Source: Mesorhizobium sp. M9A.F.Ca.ET.002.03.1.2
Lineage (GTDB): Bacteria; Pseudomonadota; Alphaproteobacteria; Rhizobiales; Rhizobiaceae
Direction: 5' to 3'
DNA length: 64,000 bases
Assembly (NCBI RefSeq): GCF_003952365.1
Contig: NZ_CP034443.1
Location: forward strand, 5,201,001 to 5,265,000
Below the pieces are notes generated by a model. It did not search any database, was not told where the DNA came from, and saw nothing but the letters and a program-made list of their open reading frames with translations. Numbering within the stretch: the first letter of the stretch is position 1; every line of letters begins with the position of its first letter. This document shows, one piece after another, positions 49,840 through 60,118 of the stretch. The position numbers were made by a program, and so were the translations under genes.

Positions 49840-51243
49840 ATGAATCTGCGACCAGACCCCACATTCTATCCGTCACCGAAGCTGGCTATGGAAGGGCCGC
49901 CGGAAACTCTGGCCTACACGTTGATGCTTAGCCCGGACTTCTCGCAACCCGACGGGCTGGCTGTGGTGAATGTCGATCCAAATTCGCCGGATTTCGGCAA
50001 GATCGTCCACACTGTGATCATGCCAAACAAGGGCGATGAGTTTCATCACTTCGGCTGGAATGCGTGTTCTTCGGCGCTATCACCACTGACCGGCCACGCC
50101 TTTTTGGAGCGTCGTTATCTGATCATTCCGGGCATGCGTTCGTCGCGCATCTACATAATTGATGTGAAGGGCGGGCCGACAGCCGCCAAGATTCACAAGA
50201 TCATCGAACCCGCAGAAGTCTTTGCCAAGACGGGCTATTCTCGCCCGCATACGATCCACTGCGGACCCGAGGGCATCTATGTCTCGACCCTCGGCGGCGG
50301 CGGCAAGGACGGTACCGACGGTCCTCCGGGCATTTTCATCATGGATTGCCAGACCTTCGATGTCATTGGCCGCTATGAGATAGATCGCGGCGCCCAGGAC
50401 AAGCACTACGATTTCTGGTGGAACCTGCCGCGCGACTACATGGTCAGTTCCGAATGGGCCTTGCCGCCGCAGTTCGAAAACGGCATCGTCCCGGAGGATC
50501 TACTGTCCAACAAATACGGCCACCGCATGCATTTCTGGGATCTGCGTGCGCGTAAGAACATTCAGACGATCGATCTGGGCGCCAATCACCAAATGGCGCT
50601 CGAAATCCGCCCGGCGCATGATCCAGTCCAGCAATACGGCTTCTGCGGCGTTGTGGTCGATACCACCAATCTCGAAGGCTCGATTTGGACTTGGTGGCGC
50701 AACGCAGATGGCAAGTTCCAGGCCAAGAAGACGGCGACCATCCCGCCTCAACCGGCCAATGCCGACGATCTGCCGGATCTTCTGAAGGGTTTCTCGGCGG
50801 TGCCGCCGCTGGTCACCGACATCGACCTCAGCCTCGACGACAAATATCTCTATGTGGCTTGTTGGGGAACGGGTGAGATGCATCAATACGATGTCAGCGA
50901 CCCAATGAAGCCGGTTCTGGCGGGCAAGGTCGAACTGGGTGGGATCGTCAAGAAGACCAAGCACCCCTGTGGCAAAGTCTTCGGCTACGGGCCACAGATG
51001 GTCGAGATTAGCCGCGACGGCAAGCGTGTGTATTGGACCAATTCGCTCTATTCGACCTGGGACGATCAGTTCTATCCCGGTGAGCGCGGCGGGGCGATGG
51101 TGAAGGCCGATGTTGGCGCCAATGGTGGCCTGACGCTCGACACCAACTTCTTCGTCGAGTTCCCCAAAGGCTATCGAACGCACCAGATCCGACTTGAAGG
51201 CGGCGACTGCTCTACCGACAGTTTCTGCTACCCATCGGTCTAG
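49840..51243 (+). CDS. mtoX: Selenium-binding protein 56 family, methanethiol oxidase-like
   Basis: 467 residues from ATG 49840 (GGGAGG upstream), the usual SBP56 length. Conserved blocks include HHFGWNACSSAL with the selenium/redox cysteine, RPHTIHCGPEGIYVSTLGG, YDFWWNLPRDYMVSSEWA, GHRMHFWDLR, DIDLSLDDKYLYVACWGTGE and the terminal CSTDSFCYPSV. Bacterial members oxidise methanethiol to formaldehyde, H2S and H2O2 using copper at conserved histidines. No signal peptide was noted, whereas characterised enzymes may be exported. The SCO/SenC and MauG genes often nearby are absent, so the symbol is tentative. Confidence 0.85.
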   Translation: MNLRPDPTFYPSPKLAMEGPPETLAYTLMLSPDFSQPDGLAVVNVDPNSPDFGKIVHTVIMPNKGDEFHHFGWNACSSALSPLTGHAFLERRYLIIPGMRSSRIYIIDVKGGPTAAKIHKIIEPAEVFAKTGYSRPHTIHCGPEGIYVSTLGGGGKDGTDGPPGIFIMDCQTFDVIGRYEIDRGAQDKHYDFWWNLPRDYMVSSEWALPPQFENGIVPEDLLSNKYGHRMHFWDLRARKNIQTIDLGANHQMALEIRPAHDPVQQYGFCGVVVDTTNLEGSIWTWWRNADGKFQAKKTATIPPQPANADDLPDLLKGFSAVPPLVTDIDLSLDDKYLYVACWGTGEMHQYDVSDPMKPVLAGKVELGGIVKKTKHPCGKVFGYGPQMVEISRDGKRVYWTNSLYSTWDDQFYPGERGGAMVKADVGANGGLTLDTNFFVEFPKGYRTHQIRLEGGDCSTDSFCYPSV

Positions 51244-51909
51244 GTGTCGCCCGAACTCCTTTCGACCACAGCCGGCCTCTGGCTTGCCGTGGTCGCCAGC
51301 GGGATTTACCATGGCGTAAACCCGGGTATGGGCTGGCCGCTTGCCGTTTCGGCCGCCCTGATGGAACGGCGAACCTATGCGCTGCCGCGCGCACTCATGG
51401 CGCTGGCGTTCGGGCATCTTGTCGCCATGACGGTGGTCCTCTTGCCCTTCGCACTGATGACTGCGCTGGTTGATTGGCAAACCGAGATCCGCGTTGGCGC
51501 AGGTCTAGTTGTCGTCGCGCTCGGAGTCTGGCTGCTCTTCAACCGGCGGCATCCTAGATTTCTGGCGCGCGTGCCGCCGTCGCGACTGGCGCTATGGTCC
51601 TTTCTGGTCGCCATCGCGCATGGCGCCGGCCTGATGCTGGTGCCGATCTACCTCGGCCTGTGCAGCGTCGTTGAAACGGATGCCGGGCACCGTGCCGCGA
51701 CCGCCCTCATTGCACGAACTGCAGCGCTCTCGATCGGCGTGGCAGCGGTCCACACGGGCGCGATGATCACTGCGGGCGGCGCTTTGGCCTTCGGCGTCTA
51801 TCGGTGGCTGGGATTAAGGTTTCTTTCGAAAAGCTGGTTTGATCTAGATGTGATCTGGGCGCTGAGCCTAGTGCTGGTCGGGGCGATCGGCGTGTTTTCC
51901 GCGCTCTAA
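51244..51909 (+). CDS. Integral membrane protein of unknown function linked to the SBP56 gene
   Basis: 221 residues starting at GTG 51244, the codon right after the mtoX stop, so it depends on translational coupling. About six membrane helices (from GLWLAVVASGIYHG to DVIWALSLVLVGAIGVFSAL). Two His-Gly motifs are notable: GIYHGVNPGMGWPLA near the start and IAHGAGLMLVP in the middle, suggestive of a metal or small-molecule site. No family recognised. Pairing with a copper-linked thiol oxidase suggests metal supply or handling of a sulfur product, purely inference. Confidence 0.7.
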   Translation: MSPELLSTTAGLWLAVVASGIYHGVNPGMGWPLAVSAALMERRTYALPRALMALAFGHLVAMTVVLLPFALMTALVDWQTEIRVGAGLVVVALGVWLLFNRRHPRFLARVPPSRLALWSFLVAIAHGAGLMLVPIYLGLCSVVETDAGHRAATALIARTAALSIGVAAVHTGAMITAGGALAFGVYRWLGLRFLSKSWFDLDVIWALSLVLVGAIGVFSAL

Positions 51910-52334
51910 TTGGTCACGACGATCCGCGTGTTGCGGAAGCCGGCTCGCCTCACCATCGAATAGAAGGCGGCGGCATTGGAGGGGTGCAGCCGCACGCAGC
52001 CATGCGAGGCCGGACGCCCGAGGGACTTCACCGCGCCCGTGCCGTGGATGGCGTAGCCGCCGCGGAAGAACACCGAATGAGGCATCGGCGACATGTCGTA
52101 TTTGCGCGAATACCACATCCGCGCCGTCCGTTGCGGCCGGTAGCTGCCGCGCGGCGTGATATAACCCTTGCGCGCCGTGGACACCGGCCACCGGTAAACC
52201 GCACTCCCGTATCTTACAGTCATCGTCTGCGATGACACGTCGATCCTTGCAACCAGCTTGCCGGCCCAACCCTCGACCGAAGAGCCGAACAGCATCGTTA
52301 CCACTACCGCTGCCATGAGAACGGTTTTCTTCAT
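51906..52334 (-). CDS. L,D-transpeptidase (YkuD family)
   Basis: 142 residues with a signal peptide (VLMAAVVVTMLFGSSVEGWA). The YkuD catalytic signature is complete: His97 in YAIHGTG, His111 and Cys113 in SHGCVRLHPSNAA. The enzyme crosslinks peptidoglycan stem peptides or attaches proteins to the wall in the periplasm. It is a minimal single-domain form. Its stop overlaps the convergent membrane-protein gene by 4 bp. Confidence 0.92.
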   Translation of the reverse strand: MKKTVLMAAVVVTMLFGSSVEGWAGKLVARIDVSSQTMTVRYGSAVYRWPVSTARKGYITPRGSYRPQRTARMWYSRKYDMSPMPHSVFFRGGYAIHGTGAVKSLGRPASHGCVRLHPSNAAAFYSMVRRAGFRNTRIVVTN

Positions 52335-52541
52335 GCGAACACCCCCCTGATTGCCCCTGCCTGCTGCCCTTCACGCTATTTTTCACATTTTTAATCTCAA
52401 GTGAACGAGGTAACCACATACTCCTTGACGAATTCACCAATCCAAAGCAGCAAATTTGAACGATTTCCCGCGATAGTTGCTACAGCGACACATCCGCCAA
52501 CAGGCTTGCAAAAACGCACCGTTGGCTGCTCAATTCGCCGA

Positions 52542-53831
52542 ATGAACGAAAAGAACAAACGTCTCCTGAAAGCGGTCGAGGACCGGGTCGACGATCTGGT
52601 CGCGCTGACCGCGGACCTGATCCGCTTTCCGACCATCAACCCGCCCGGCGAAGCCTATCGGCCATGCGCCGAATATGTCGGAGCGCGGCTGAAGCAGCGC
52701 GGTTTCGAAATCGAATTCATCCGCGCCGAAGGCACGCCCGGCGACACCGATCGCTACCCGCGCGTCAATGTCGTCGCCCGCTTCGATGGCCGCTCGCCCG
52801 GCGCCTGCGTGCATTTCAACTCGCATATCGACGTGGTCGAAGCCGGTGACGGCTGGAGCCTCGATCCCTTTGCCGGCATTGTCAGGGACGGCAAGGTCTA
52901 TGGCCGCGGCGCCTGCGACATGAAGGGCGGTCTGGCCTCCTCGATCATCGCAGCCGAGGCCTTCATGGAGGTCTTCCCCGACTTTCCGGGCGCCATCGAA
53001 ATATCGGGCACGGTCGACGAGGAGTCCGGCGGCTTCGGCGGCGTCGGCCATCTGGCCAGGCTCGGCTATTTCTCCAAGCCGAAGGTCGACCACGTCATCA
53101 TTCCGGAGCCGTTGAACAAGGACCGCATCTGCCTTGGCCATCGCGGTGTGTGGTGGGCGGAGATCGAAACCAAGGGCGAGATCGCGCACGGCTCGATGCC
53201 GTTCCTCGGCGACAATGCGGTGCGCCATATGGGCGCCGTGCTGCAGGCGTTCGAGGACGAGCTGTTCCCTGCGCTCGACCGCAAGATGACGCGTATGCCG
53301 GTCGTGCCCGAAGGGGCAAAGCGCTCGACCATGAACATCAACTCGATCCATGGCGGCCAGACGGAGGATTTCCGGCCCGGCCTGCCCTCGCCCAACGTTC
53401 CCGATTCCTGCCGGCTGACCATCGACCGCCGCTTCCTGCTCGAGGAAGACCTCGGCACGGTCAAGAGCGAAGTGACCGATATCCTCGACCGGCTGAAGCG
53501 CGAGCGCAAGAAATTCGACTACGAGATCCGCGATCTGATGGAGGTGCTGCCGCTGATGACCGAACGCGATGCGCCGGTGGTGAAGGCGGTGGCGCAGGGG
53601 ATCATGGAGATATTCGACCGCGAGCCCGACTACGTGATTTCACCCGGCACCTACGACCAGAAGCACATTGCCCGCATCGGCCACATCTACGACTGCATCG
53701 CTTATGGCCCGGGCATTCTCGACCTCGCCCATAGGCCCGACGAATGGGTCGGGATATCCGACATGGTGGACGCGGCCAAGGTGATGGCGATCGGGCTCAA
53801 CGTGCTGCTCAGGGGCGCCGGCGCCCGCTAA
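52542..53831 (+). CDS. M20 family deacylase (ArgE/DapE-like)
   Basis: 429 residues of the M20 metallopeptidase family. Metal ligands: HFNSHIDVV (His, Asp), GRGACDMKGG, TVDEESGG (Glu pair) and SPGTYDQKHIA near the end. RRFLLEEDLGTV lies in the dimerisation lid. It hydrolyses an N-acyl amino acid. Whether the substrate is acetylornithine, succinyl-diaminopimelate or another acyl-amino acid is unresolved. It precedes a peptide-type ABC transporter in the same direction, suggesting use of an imported acyl-amino acid or peptide. ATG 52542 starts the conserved frame. Confidence 0.85.
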   Translation: MNEKNKRLLKAVEDRVDDLVALTADLIRFPTINPPGEAYRPCAEYVGARLKQRGFEIEFIRAEGTPGDTDRYPRVNVVARFDGRSPGACVHFNSHIDVVEAGDGWSLDPFAGIVRDGKVYGRGACDMKGGLASSIIAAEAFMEVFPDFPGAIEISGTVDEESGGFGGVGHLARLGYFSKPKVDHVIIPEPLNKDRICLGHRGVWWAEIETKGEIAHGSMPFLGDNAVRHMGAVLQAFEDELFPALDRKMTRMPVVPEGAKRSTMNINSIHGGQTEDFRPGLPSPNVPDSCRLTIDRRFLLEEDLGTVKSEVTDILDRLKRERKKFDYEIRDLMEVLPLMTERDAPVVKAVAQGIMEIFDREPDYVISPGTYDQKHIARIGHIYDCIAYGPGILDLAHRPDEWVGISDMVDAAKVMAIGLNVLLRGAGAR

Positions 53832-53992
53832 TCTGGCAGCGACGGGGCAAGCTCAGTCGCTTGACTCGGCGGCTCACGGAAAAACATTCCTGCCGGCGCT
53901 GCCGGAAAGCACGAAACGCAATTTACTCCTCCGCGAAATCACGCTTCTATCCACCGGGTTTTGAGCACGTTTTTGAGCATATCGGGAGTTGC

Positions 53993-55477
53993 ATGATGAA
54001 ATTGTGGAAAACCATTCTCTCCGCTGCGGCTTTGGTGCTGGCTACTGGCGCCTCGGCGTTTGCCGCGCGAACCGACCTGGTCATCGGCGTCACGCTCGAG
54101 CCCCCGCATCTCGATCCGACCGCAGGTGCTGCGGCGGCGATCGACGAAGTGCTTTACGCCAACGTGTTCGAGGGGCTGACCCGCATCGGCCCGAACGGCG
54201 AGGTGCTGCCGGATCTCGCCGAAAGCTGGGCCATTTCCGACGACGGCAAGGTCTATTCCTTCAAGCTGCACACCGGCGTGAAATTCCATGACGGCACCGA
54301 CTTCAACGCCGAAGACGTGAAATTCTCGCTCGACCGCGCTCGTGCCGACAACTCGGTGAATGCACAAAAGGGGCTGTTCGCCGCCGTCGACACGGTCGAA
54401 ATCGTCGATCCGGCGACGGTCAAGATCACGCTGAAGAACCCGCAAGCTTCCTTCCTCTACAATATGGGCTGGGGCGATGCGGTGATCGTCGCGCCTGAGA
54501 CAGCCGACACCAACAAGGAAAAGCCTGTTGGCACCGGCCCGTTCAAATTCCAGAACTGGGCCAAGGGCTCATCGATCACGCTGATCAAGTCGGACACTTA
54601 CTGGGGCGCACCGGTGTCCCTCGACAAGGCGGAGTTCCGCATCGTTCCCGATGCCGCTGCCGCCGTGCCGGCGCTGCTTTCCGGCGATGTCCAGGCCTTT
54701 CCCTTTTTCCCCGATCTCGACAGCGTCGCGCAGGTCCAGGGCGATCCCCGCTTCAAGGTGGTGATCGGCGCGACCGAGGGCGAGACCATCCTCTCCATCA
54801 ACAACAAGAAGCCGCCCTTCGACAAACTGCAGGTCAGGCAGGCGATTTCCTTTGCGCTCGACCGCAAGGCGATCATCGACGGCGCCTCGGTCGGTCTCGG
54901 CGTGCCGATCGGCTCGCATATGTCGCCGGCCAGCAAGGCCTATGTCGACCTCGCCGGCCTCTATCCGCACAATGTGGCGAAGGCCAGGGAATTGCTGAAG
55001 GAAGCCGGCTTCGAGAACGGCTTCAAGGCGACGCTGAAACTGCCGCCGCCCCCCTATGCGCGGCTTGGCGGCGAGATCATAGCCTCGCAGCTTCGCGACG
55101 TCGGCATCGAGCTGGAAATCGTGCCCGTGGAATGGGCGCAGTGGCTGGACCAGGTGTTCACCAAGAAGGACTACGACCTGACCATCGTGTCCCACACCGA
55201 GCCTAACGACATCGATATCTATTCGCGCAAGGATTATTACTTCAACTACGACAATCCGACCTTCGACAAGATCATCGCCGAACTCAACCTCACCTCCGAC
55301 GAGGCAAAGCGCATGACGCTGCTCGGCGAAGCGCAGAAGATACTGGCCGACGATGCCGTGGTCGGCTTCCTCTACGAACTGCCGAAAGCCGGCGTCTGGG
55401 ACGCCAAGCTCGAGGGTTTTTGGGAAAACGCGCCGATCCAGGCCAACGACCTGACTAAGGTGAAGTGGACGGAGTGA
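53993..55477 (+). CDS. Peptide-type ABC transporter, periplasmic substrate-binding protein
   Basis: 494 residues with a Sec signal peptide (TILSAAALVLATGASAFA). Family 5 (SBP_bac_5) layout: PPHLDPTAGAAAAIDEV, EGLTRIGPNGEVLPDLAESW, HTGVKFHDGTDFNAEDVKFS and VRQAISFALDRKAI. Binds oligopeptides or similar solutes and delivers them to the downstream permeases. GGGAG precedes two adjacent ATG codons (53993, 53996). It is separated from the permease genes by 318 bp holding an inverted pair of hairpin repeats. Confidence 0.88.
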   Translation: MMKLWKTILSAAALVLATGASAFAARTDLVIGVTLEPPHLDPTAGAAAAIDEVLYANVFEGLTRIGPNGEVLPDLAESWAISDDGKVYSFKLHTGVKFHDGTDFNAEDVKFSLDRARADNSVNAQKGLFAAVDTVEIVDPATVKITLKNPQASFLYNMGWGDAVIVAPETADTNKEKPVGTGPFKFQNWAKGSSITLIKSDTYWGAPVSLDKAEFRIVPDAAAAVPALLSGDVQAFPFFPDLDSVAQVQGDPRFKVVIGATEGETILSINNKKPPFDKLQVRQAISFALDRKAIIDGASVGLGVPIGSHMSPASKAYVDLAGLYPHNVAKARELLKEAGFENGFKATLKLPPPPYARLGGEIIASQLRDVGIELEIVPVEWAQWLDQVFTKKDYDLTIVSHTEPNDIDIYSRKDYYFNYDNPTFDKIIAELNLTSDEAKRMTLLGEAQKILADDAVVGFLYELPKAGVWDAKLEGFWENAPIQANDLTKVKWTE

Positions 55478-55490
55478 GCCTCGCTCGGTT

Positions 55491-55556
55491 TCGTCATCCT
55501 CGGGCGAAGCAGGAGCGCAGCGAACTGCGCAGACCCGAGGATCCATTCCGTGACCT
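55491..55556. repeat. Hairpin repeat unit, left copy of locus 2
   Basis: Homologous to 295-363. Hairpin arms are ATCCTCGGG/CCCGAGGAT, changed from locus 1 on both sides so that pairing is kept. Confidence 0.85.
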
Positions 55557-55646
55557 ATGAGCGTTCCGGCGACGCAGAATTTGGGAGACTGAGATGGAAA
55601 CACGAAGGGGCAATGCCGTTCTGGACCGCTGCGCTCTTCGGTTTGT

Positions 55647-55713
55647 GTCACGGCATGGATCCTGGGGTCTCCGCGACGTCGCTTCGCTCCTGCTCCGCCC
55701 CAGGATGACGAAG
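55647..55713. repeat. Hairpin repeat unit, right copy of locus 2 (inverted)
   Basis: The reverse complement matches 295-363. Arms read ATCCTGGGG/CCCCAGGAT, a third variant that preserves complementarity. Confidence 0.85.
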
Positions 55714-55795
55714 CCATGGTGACCTGTAGCCAAAGCAGACGAAGCAATGGCCCGCCAACGCAGCTTTCCAGAAAAGATACAGCGGCCTTTCCGCC

Positions 55796-56739
<944 letters not shown>

Positions 56740-56743
<4 letters not shown>

Positions 56744-57609
56744 CGCTGCATATCGACATCCCGGAGGAGAACCTTGCCGGCGTCCTGGCCAAGGCGTTGC
56801 GAAACCGCTCGTTCCTCGCCGGCTTCGTCATCACCGCGCTGGTGGCGGCGGTCGCCATCGTCTCGTTCTTCTGGACACCCTACGACGTCACCAGGCTGAT
56901 CATCGCAGACAAGACTCAAAGCCCCTCGCTGGCGCATTGGTTCGGCACCGACCATTTCGGCCGCGACATCCTGTCGATGATCATGGTCGGCGCCCGCAAC
57001 TCGATCGCCGTGGCGCTGGTGGCGGTCGGCATCGGCATGGGCGTCGGCGTGCCGCTTGGCGCCTTTGCCGCGGCACGCGGCGGCATCGTCGACGAAGCGC
57101 TGATGCGGCTCAACGATCTCGTCTTCGCCTTCCCTGCCCTGCTCTCGGCGATCATGATCACCGCCATCTTCGGGCCGGGCGCGCTCAACGCGATCATCGC
57201 CATCGGCATCTTCAACATCCCGGTCTTCGCCCGCGTCGCCCGCGCCGGCGCGCTGGCGATCTGGCCGCGCGAATTCATCCTCGCCGCGCGCGCCGCCGGC
57301 AAGGGCAAAACACTGATCACGCTGGAACATGTGCTGCCCAACATCGTCACCTTGCTGCTGGTGCAAGGCACCATCCAGTTCGCGCTGGGCGTCCTGGCCG
57401 AAGCCGGGCTTTCCTATGTCGGTCTCGGCACACAGCCACCGATGCCAAGCTGGGGCCGGATGCTGTTCGATGCGCAGACGCGCATGGTGGCGGCGCCGTG
57501 GATGGCCCTGTTTCCGGGCATGGCGATCGCCGTCACCGTGCTTGGCCTGAACCTGCTCGGCGACGGCATTGCCGACATCCTTGATCCCCGGTCGCGGCGG
57601 CAGCGATGA
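56740..57609 (+). CDS. Peptide-type ABC transporter permease (DppC-like)
   Basis: 289 residues, DppC/OppC type: an N-terminal cytoplasmic stretch, then FLAGFVITALVAAVAIVSFFW, the family motif HWFGTDHFGRDILSMIMVGARNS, LNDLVFAFPALLSAI and EAA loop PREFILAARAAGKGKTLI. It overlaps genes on both sides by 4 bp, so all three downstream components are made together. Confidence 0.9.
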
Positions 57610-59249
57610 GCCTGCTCGAAATCGAAAACCTGTCGCTGTCGATCGGTGACACGCCGATCCTCCGGGATGTCGAACTCTCCGTCGCGCCCGGCGAGGTGAT
57701 GGGGCTGGTCGGCGAATCCGGCTCCGGCAAGTCGATGACGGCGCTCACCGTGATGCAGCTTCTGCCCTGGGCGGCGCGCGCCACCGGGCGCGTCGCCTTC
57801 GACGGCATCGACATCCTTGCGGCCAGCGAGGACCAGATGTGCGCGCTGCGCGGCGACGACATCGGCATGGTGTTCCAGGAGCCGATGACGGCGCTGAATC
57901 CGGTCAAGACCATCGGCGAGCAGGTCGCCGAAGGCATCCGCTGGCATACGAAGGCAAGCCGCGCCGATGCGGAAGACCGTGCGCGAAAAATGCTCGAGCG
58001 GGTTGGGCTGCCGGCGGCGCAATTCCCGCTGTCGCGCTATCCGCATGAGCTTTCCGGCGGCCAGCGCCAGCGTGTCGTCATCGCCATTGCCTGTGCGCTG
58101 AAACCGAAACTGCTGATCGCCGACGAGCCGACGACGGCGCTCGACGTGGTGCTGCAGGCGCAAATCCTCGACCTGTTGCGCGACCTCGTCGCGGAAAACC
58201 GCATGGGCCTGCTCTTGATCTCGCACGACCTCGCGGTGGTGACGGAGATGGCGGATCGCGTCACCATCCTGCGCCATGGCCAAGTGATGGAAGCCGGCGA
58301 CACGGCACGCACCTTGTCCGAACAGCTTCATCCCTACACCCGACAGCTGGCGCAGGCTTCGATGCATGTGCCGGCGCGCGCCAGCATATATGAGGTTGGC
58401 CAAGGCGGCCCCGCGCTTACGGTGGCCAAGCCACTGCTCCAGGTAGACAGCGTGACGCGAGACTATCCCGGGCGGCGCATATCGCTGCTGAAGCGCGCGG
58501 CCCCAATCCGCGCCGTCGACGATGTCTCATTTTCGATGACGCCGGGCCAGTCGGTGGCGCTGGTCGGGCGTTCCGGCTGCGGCAAGTCCACGCTGGCCCG
58601 CATGGTCCTGGCGCTGGACGAGCCGTCATCGGGAACGATCCGGTTTCGCGGCGAGGTCATCACCGGCAAGAGCGAGGCTGAGCTCAAGCCGGCGCGACGC
58701 GACATGCAGGTGGTGTTCCAGGACCCTTACGGCTCCTTCGACCCGCGCCAGAAGGTCGACAAACTGGTGGCCGAGCCACTGCATGTCCTGGAGAAGAAGC
58801 CGACGAATGCCGAGCGGCGCGAGTTGGTGGCAAGGGCCTTGCACGAGGTCGGCCTCAGCCCACGCGACATGAACAAATATCCGCACGAGTTTTCTGGCGG
58901 CCAGCGCCAGCGCCTGTCGATCGCCCGCGCCATCATCACCCGCCCCAAACTGGTCGTCGCCGACGAGCCGGTCTCGGCCCTCGATGTCTCGATCCGCGCC
59001 CAGATTCTCGACCTGTTCGCCGAGCTCAACCAGAAGCTCGGCATCGCCTATCTGTTCATCACCCACGATCTGACCGTCGCCCGCGCCATGTCAGACCAGG
59101 TGATGGTCATGCATGACGGCAGGATCGTCGAGCGCGGCGGGACGAGCGAGGTTCTCGACCATCCGCAATCCGAAGCCGCCAAGGCGCTGGTCGCCGCGGC
59201 GCCCGATTTGCACAGGTCGATCGCGCGCCGGTTGCAGGAACAGGGGTGA
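57606..59249 (+). CDS. Peptide-type ABC transporter ATPase, fused DppD-DppF
   Basis: 547 residues with two full ATPase domains. The first has Walker A GESGSGKSM, signature LSGGQRQRV and Walker B LLIADEPTTALD. The second has Walker A GRSGCGKST, signature FSGGQRQRL and Walker B LVVADEPVSALD. Fusion of the two ATP-binding subunits into one chain is common for this family. It energises uptake by the two permeases. Between domains lies a linker near residue 260 with VPARASIYEVG typical of the oligopeptide-binding ATPase C-terminal region. Confidence 0.9.
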   Translation: MSLLEIENLSLSIGDTPILRDVELSVAPGEVMGLVGESGSGKSMTALTVMQLLPWAARATGRVAFDGIDILAASEDQMCALRGDDIGMVFQEPMTALNPVKTIGEQVAEGIRWHTKASRADAEDRARKMLERVGLPAAQFPLSRYPHELSGGQRQRVVIAIACALKPKLLIADEPTTALDVVLQAQILDLLRDLVAENRMGLLLISHDLAVVTEMADRVTILRHGQVMEAGDTARTLSEQLHPYTRQLAQASMHVPARASIYEVGQGGPALTVAKPLLQVDSVTRDYPGRRISLLKRAAPIRAVDDVSFSMTPGQSVALVGRSGCGKSTLARMVLALDEPSSGTIRFRGEVITGKSEAELKPARRDMQVVFQDPYGSFDPRQKVDKLVAEPLHVLEKKPTNAERRELVARALHEVGLSPRDMNKYPHEFSGGQRQRLSIARAIITRPKLVVADEPVSALDVSIRAQILDLFAELNQKLGIAYLFITHDLTVARAMSDQVMVMHDGRIVERGGTSEVLDHPQSEAAKALVAAAPDLHRSIARRLQEQG

Positions 59250-59271
59250 ACAGCCAGCCGTTCAGAGAGGC

Positions 59272-59703
59272 TTATTCTTGCGGCTTCACCACATCGGCAG
59301 GTCTGATGTCGAGCAGGTCGAGCGTGCGTCGCAAGAGCTGCATCTCGTTTCCGGCAAGTTGCGAATCGGCCTTGGCGATCTCGGCCATGTGGCGGGCAAG
59401 CAGCTTGCGCCGCTCGACGTCGAGGTCGCGGAACTGCGCGATGGCTTGCGAGCTGTTGGTCTCGTAGCCGAAGTCGTTGAGATATTCGATGACGCTGTCG
59501 ATGCTGGCTTCCGGAATGCCGAAGGCTTCCCGGCAGATGCGCCTGAAGGCGACCATTTCGCTCTCGCTGACCGAACCGTCGGCCAGGATCATGCGGAACA
59601 GCATGAGCAGTTCCGCCGACAGCACGGGATCGTCCGCAACCTTGCGCACGCCGGGGTCGCCATCGAAGATCGCGCGTATCTGGTCCAGCAAAGCGAATGC
59701 CAT
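59272..59703 (-). CDS. TerB-like (tellurite-resistance family) protein
   Basis: 143 residues, all helical. The TerB pattern is visible: LSAELLMLFRMILADGSVSESEM, then FRRICREAFGIPEASIDSVI and ARHMAEIAKADSQLAGNEMQLLRRTLDLLDI with acidic metal-like positions (ADGSVSESE, KADSQLAGNE). ATG 59703 starts the conserved domain. TerB-type proteins associate with membrane stress modules, but no other ter genes are nearby. Stop lies 22 bp from the convergent transporter ATPase stop. Confidence 0.82.
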   Translation of the reverse strand: MAFALLDQIRAIFDGDPGVRKVADDPVLSAELLMLFRMILADGSVSESEMVAFRRICREAFGIPEASIDSVIEYLNDFGYETNSSQAIAQFRDLDVERRKLLARHMAEIAKADSQLAGNEMQLLRRTLDLLDIRPADVVKPQE

Positions 59704-59848
59704 CAGCGTCCCTTTCCGATTCGTCCCAAATAGGTAGCGCGGAATCGGCCTTGCGCAAACGGGTGGCCGATCGCGTCGCGCTCTGATTGGTGTATGATCA
59801 CCTGCCTGATAGTATGCGGCTGTACGAATCATGTTGGAGGAGCCACAC

Positions 59849-60019
59849 ATGAATCTCAGTGCGCCTACACAGCTTATTTTCATTATATCCGTTGTTATCG
59901 CCGTCATCGGCCTTCTCGCCGCTCTCGGCGTTCTTGCGTTTATTCCACTTGCCGCGGTGTGGATCGTCCTCATCGCTTACATCGTGCTTGCCGTCGGCTG
60001 CTTGATGCGCGGCGCTTAA
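59849..60019 (+). CDS. Small two-helix membrane protein
   Basis: 56 residues consisting almost only of two hydrophobic helices (LIFIISVVIAVIGLLAALGVLAF and AAVWIVLIAYIVLAVGCLM). GGAGGAG lies 6 nt before ATG 59849 and a strong terminator follows, supporting a real single-gene unit. Similar tiny proteins are widespread in rhizobia and of unknown function. Confidence 0.78.
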   Translation: MNLSAPTQLIFIISVVIAVIGLLAALGVLAFIPLAAVWIVLIAYIVLAVGCLMRGA

Positions 60020-60044
60020 GCACTCAGATCTCAGGCAACTCGGA

Positions 60045-60071
60045 GCGCCCGGCCACAAGCCGGGCGCTTTT
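60045..60071 (+). terminator. Rho-independent terminator after the small membrane protein
   Basis: Perfect stem GCGCCCGGC/GCCGGGCGC, loop CACAA, then TTTT. Confidence 0.88.
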
Positions 60072-60118
60072 GATTCCGGGGGATGATCTGTTAGACTCCT
60101 GGGGCACAAGGATGGCCA

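Larger units (their letters stand above)
55491..55713. mobile_element. Gene-less form of the hairpin-pair element, inside a transporter operon
   Basis: Two inverted hairpin units enclose about 90 bp with no gene. Within it, 55614-55641 matches (reverse complement) the segment just inside the left unit of locus 1. It looks like a short, non-autonomous relative of the 295-820 element. It lies between the binding-protein and permease genes. Confidence 0.5.
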
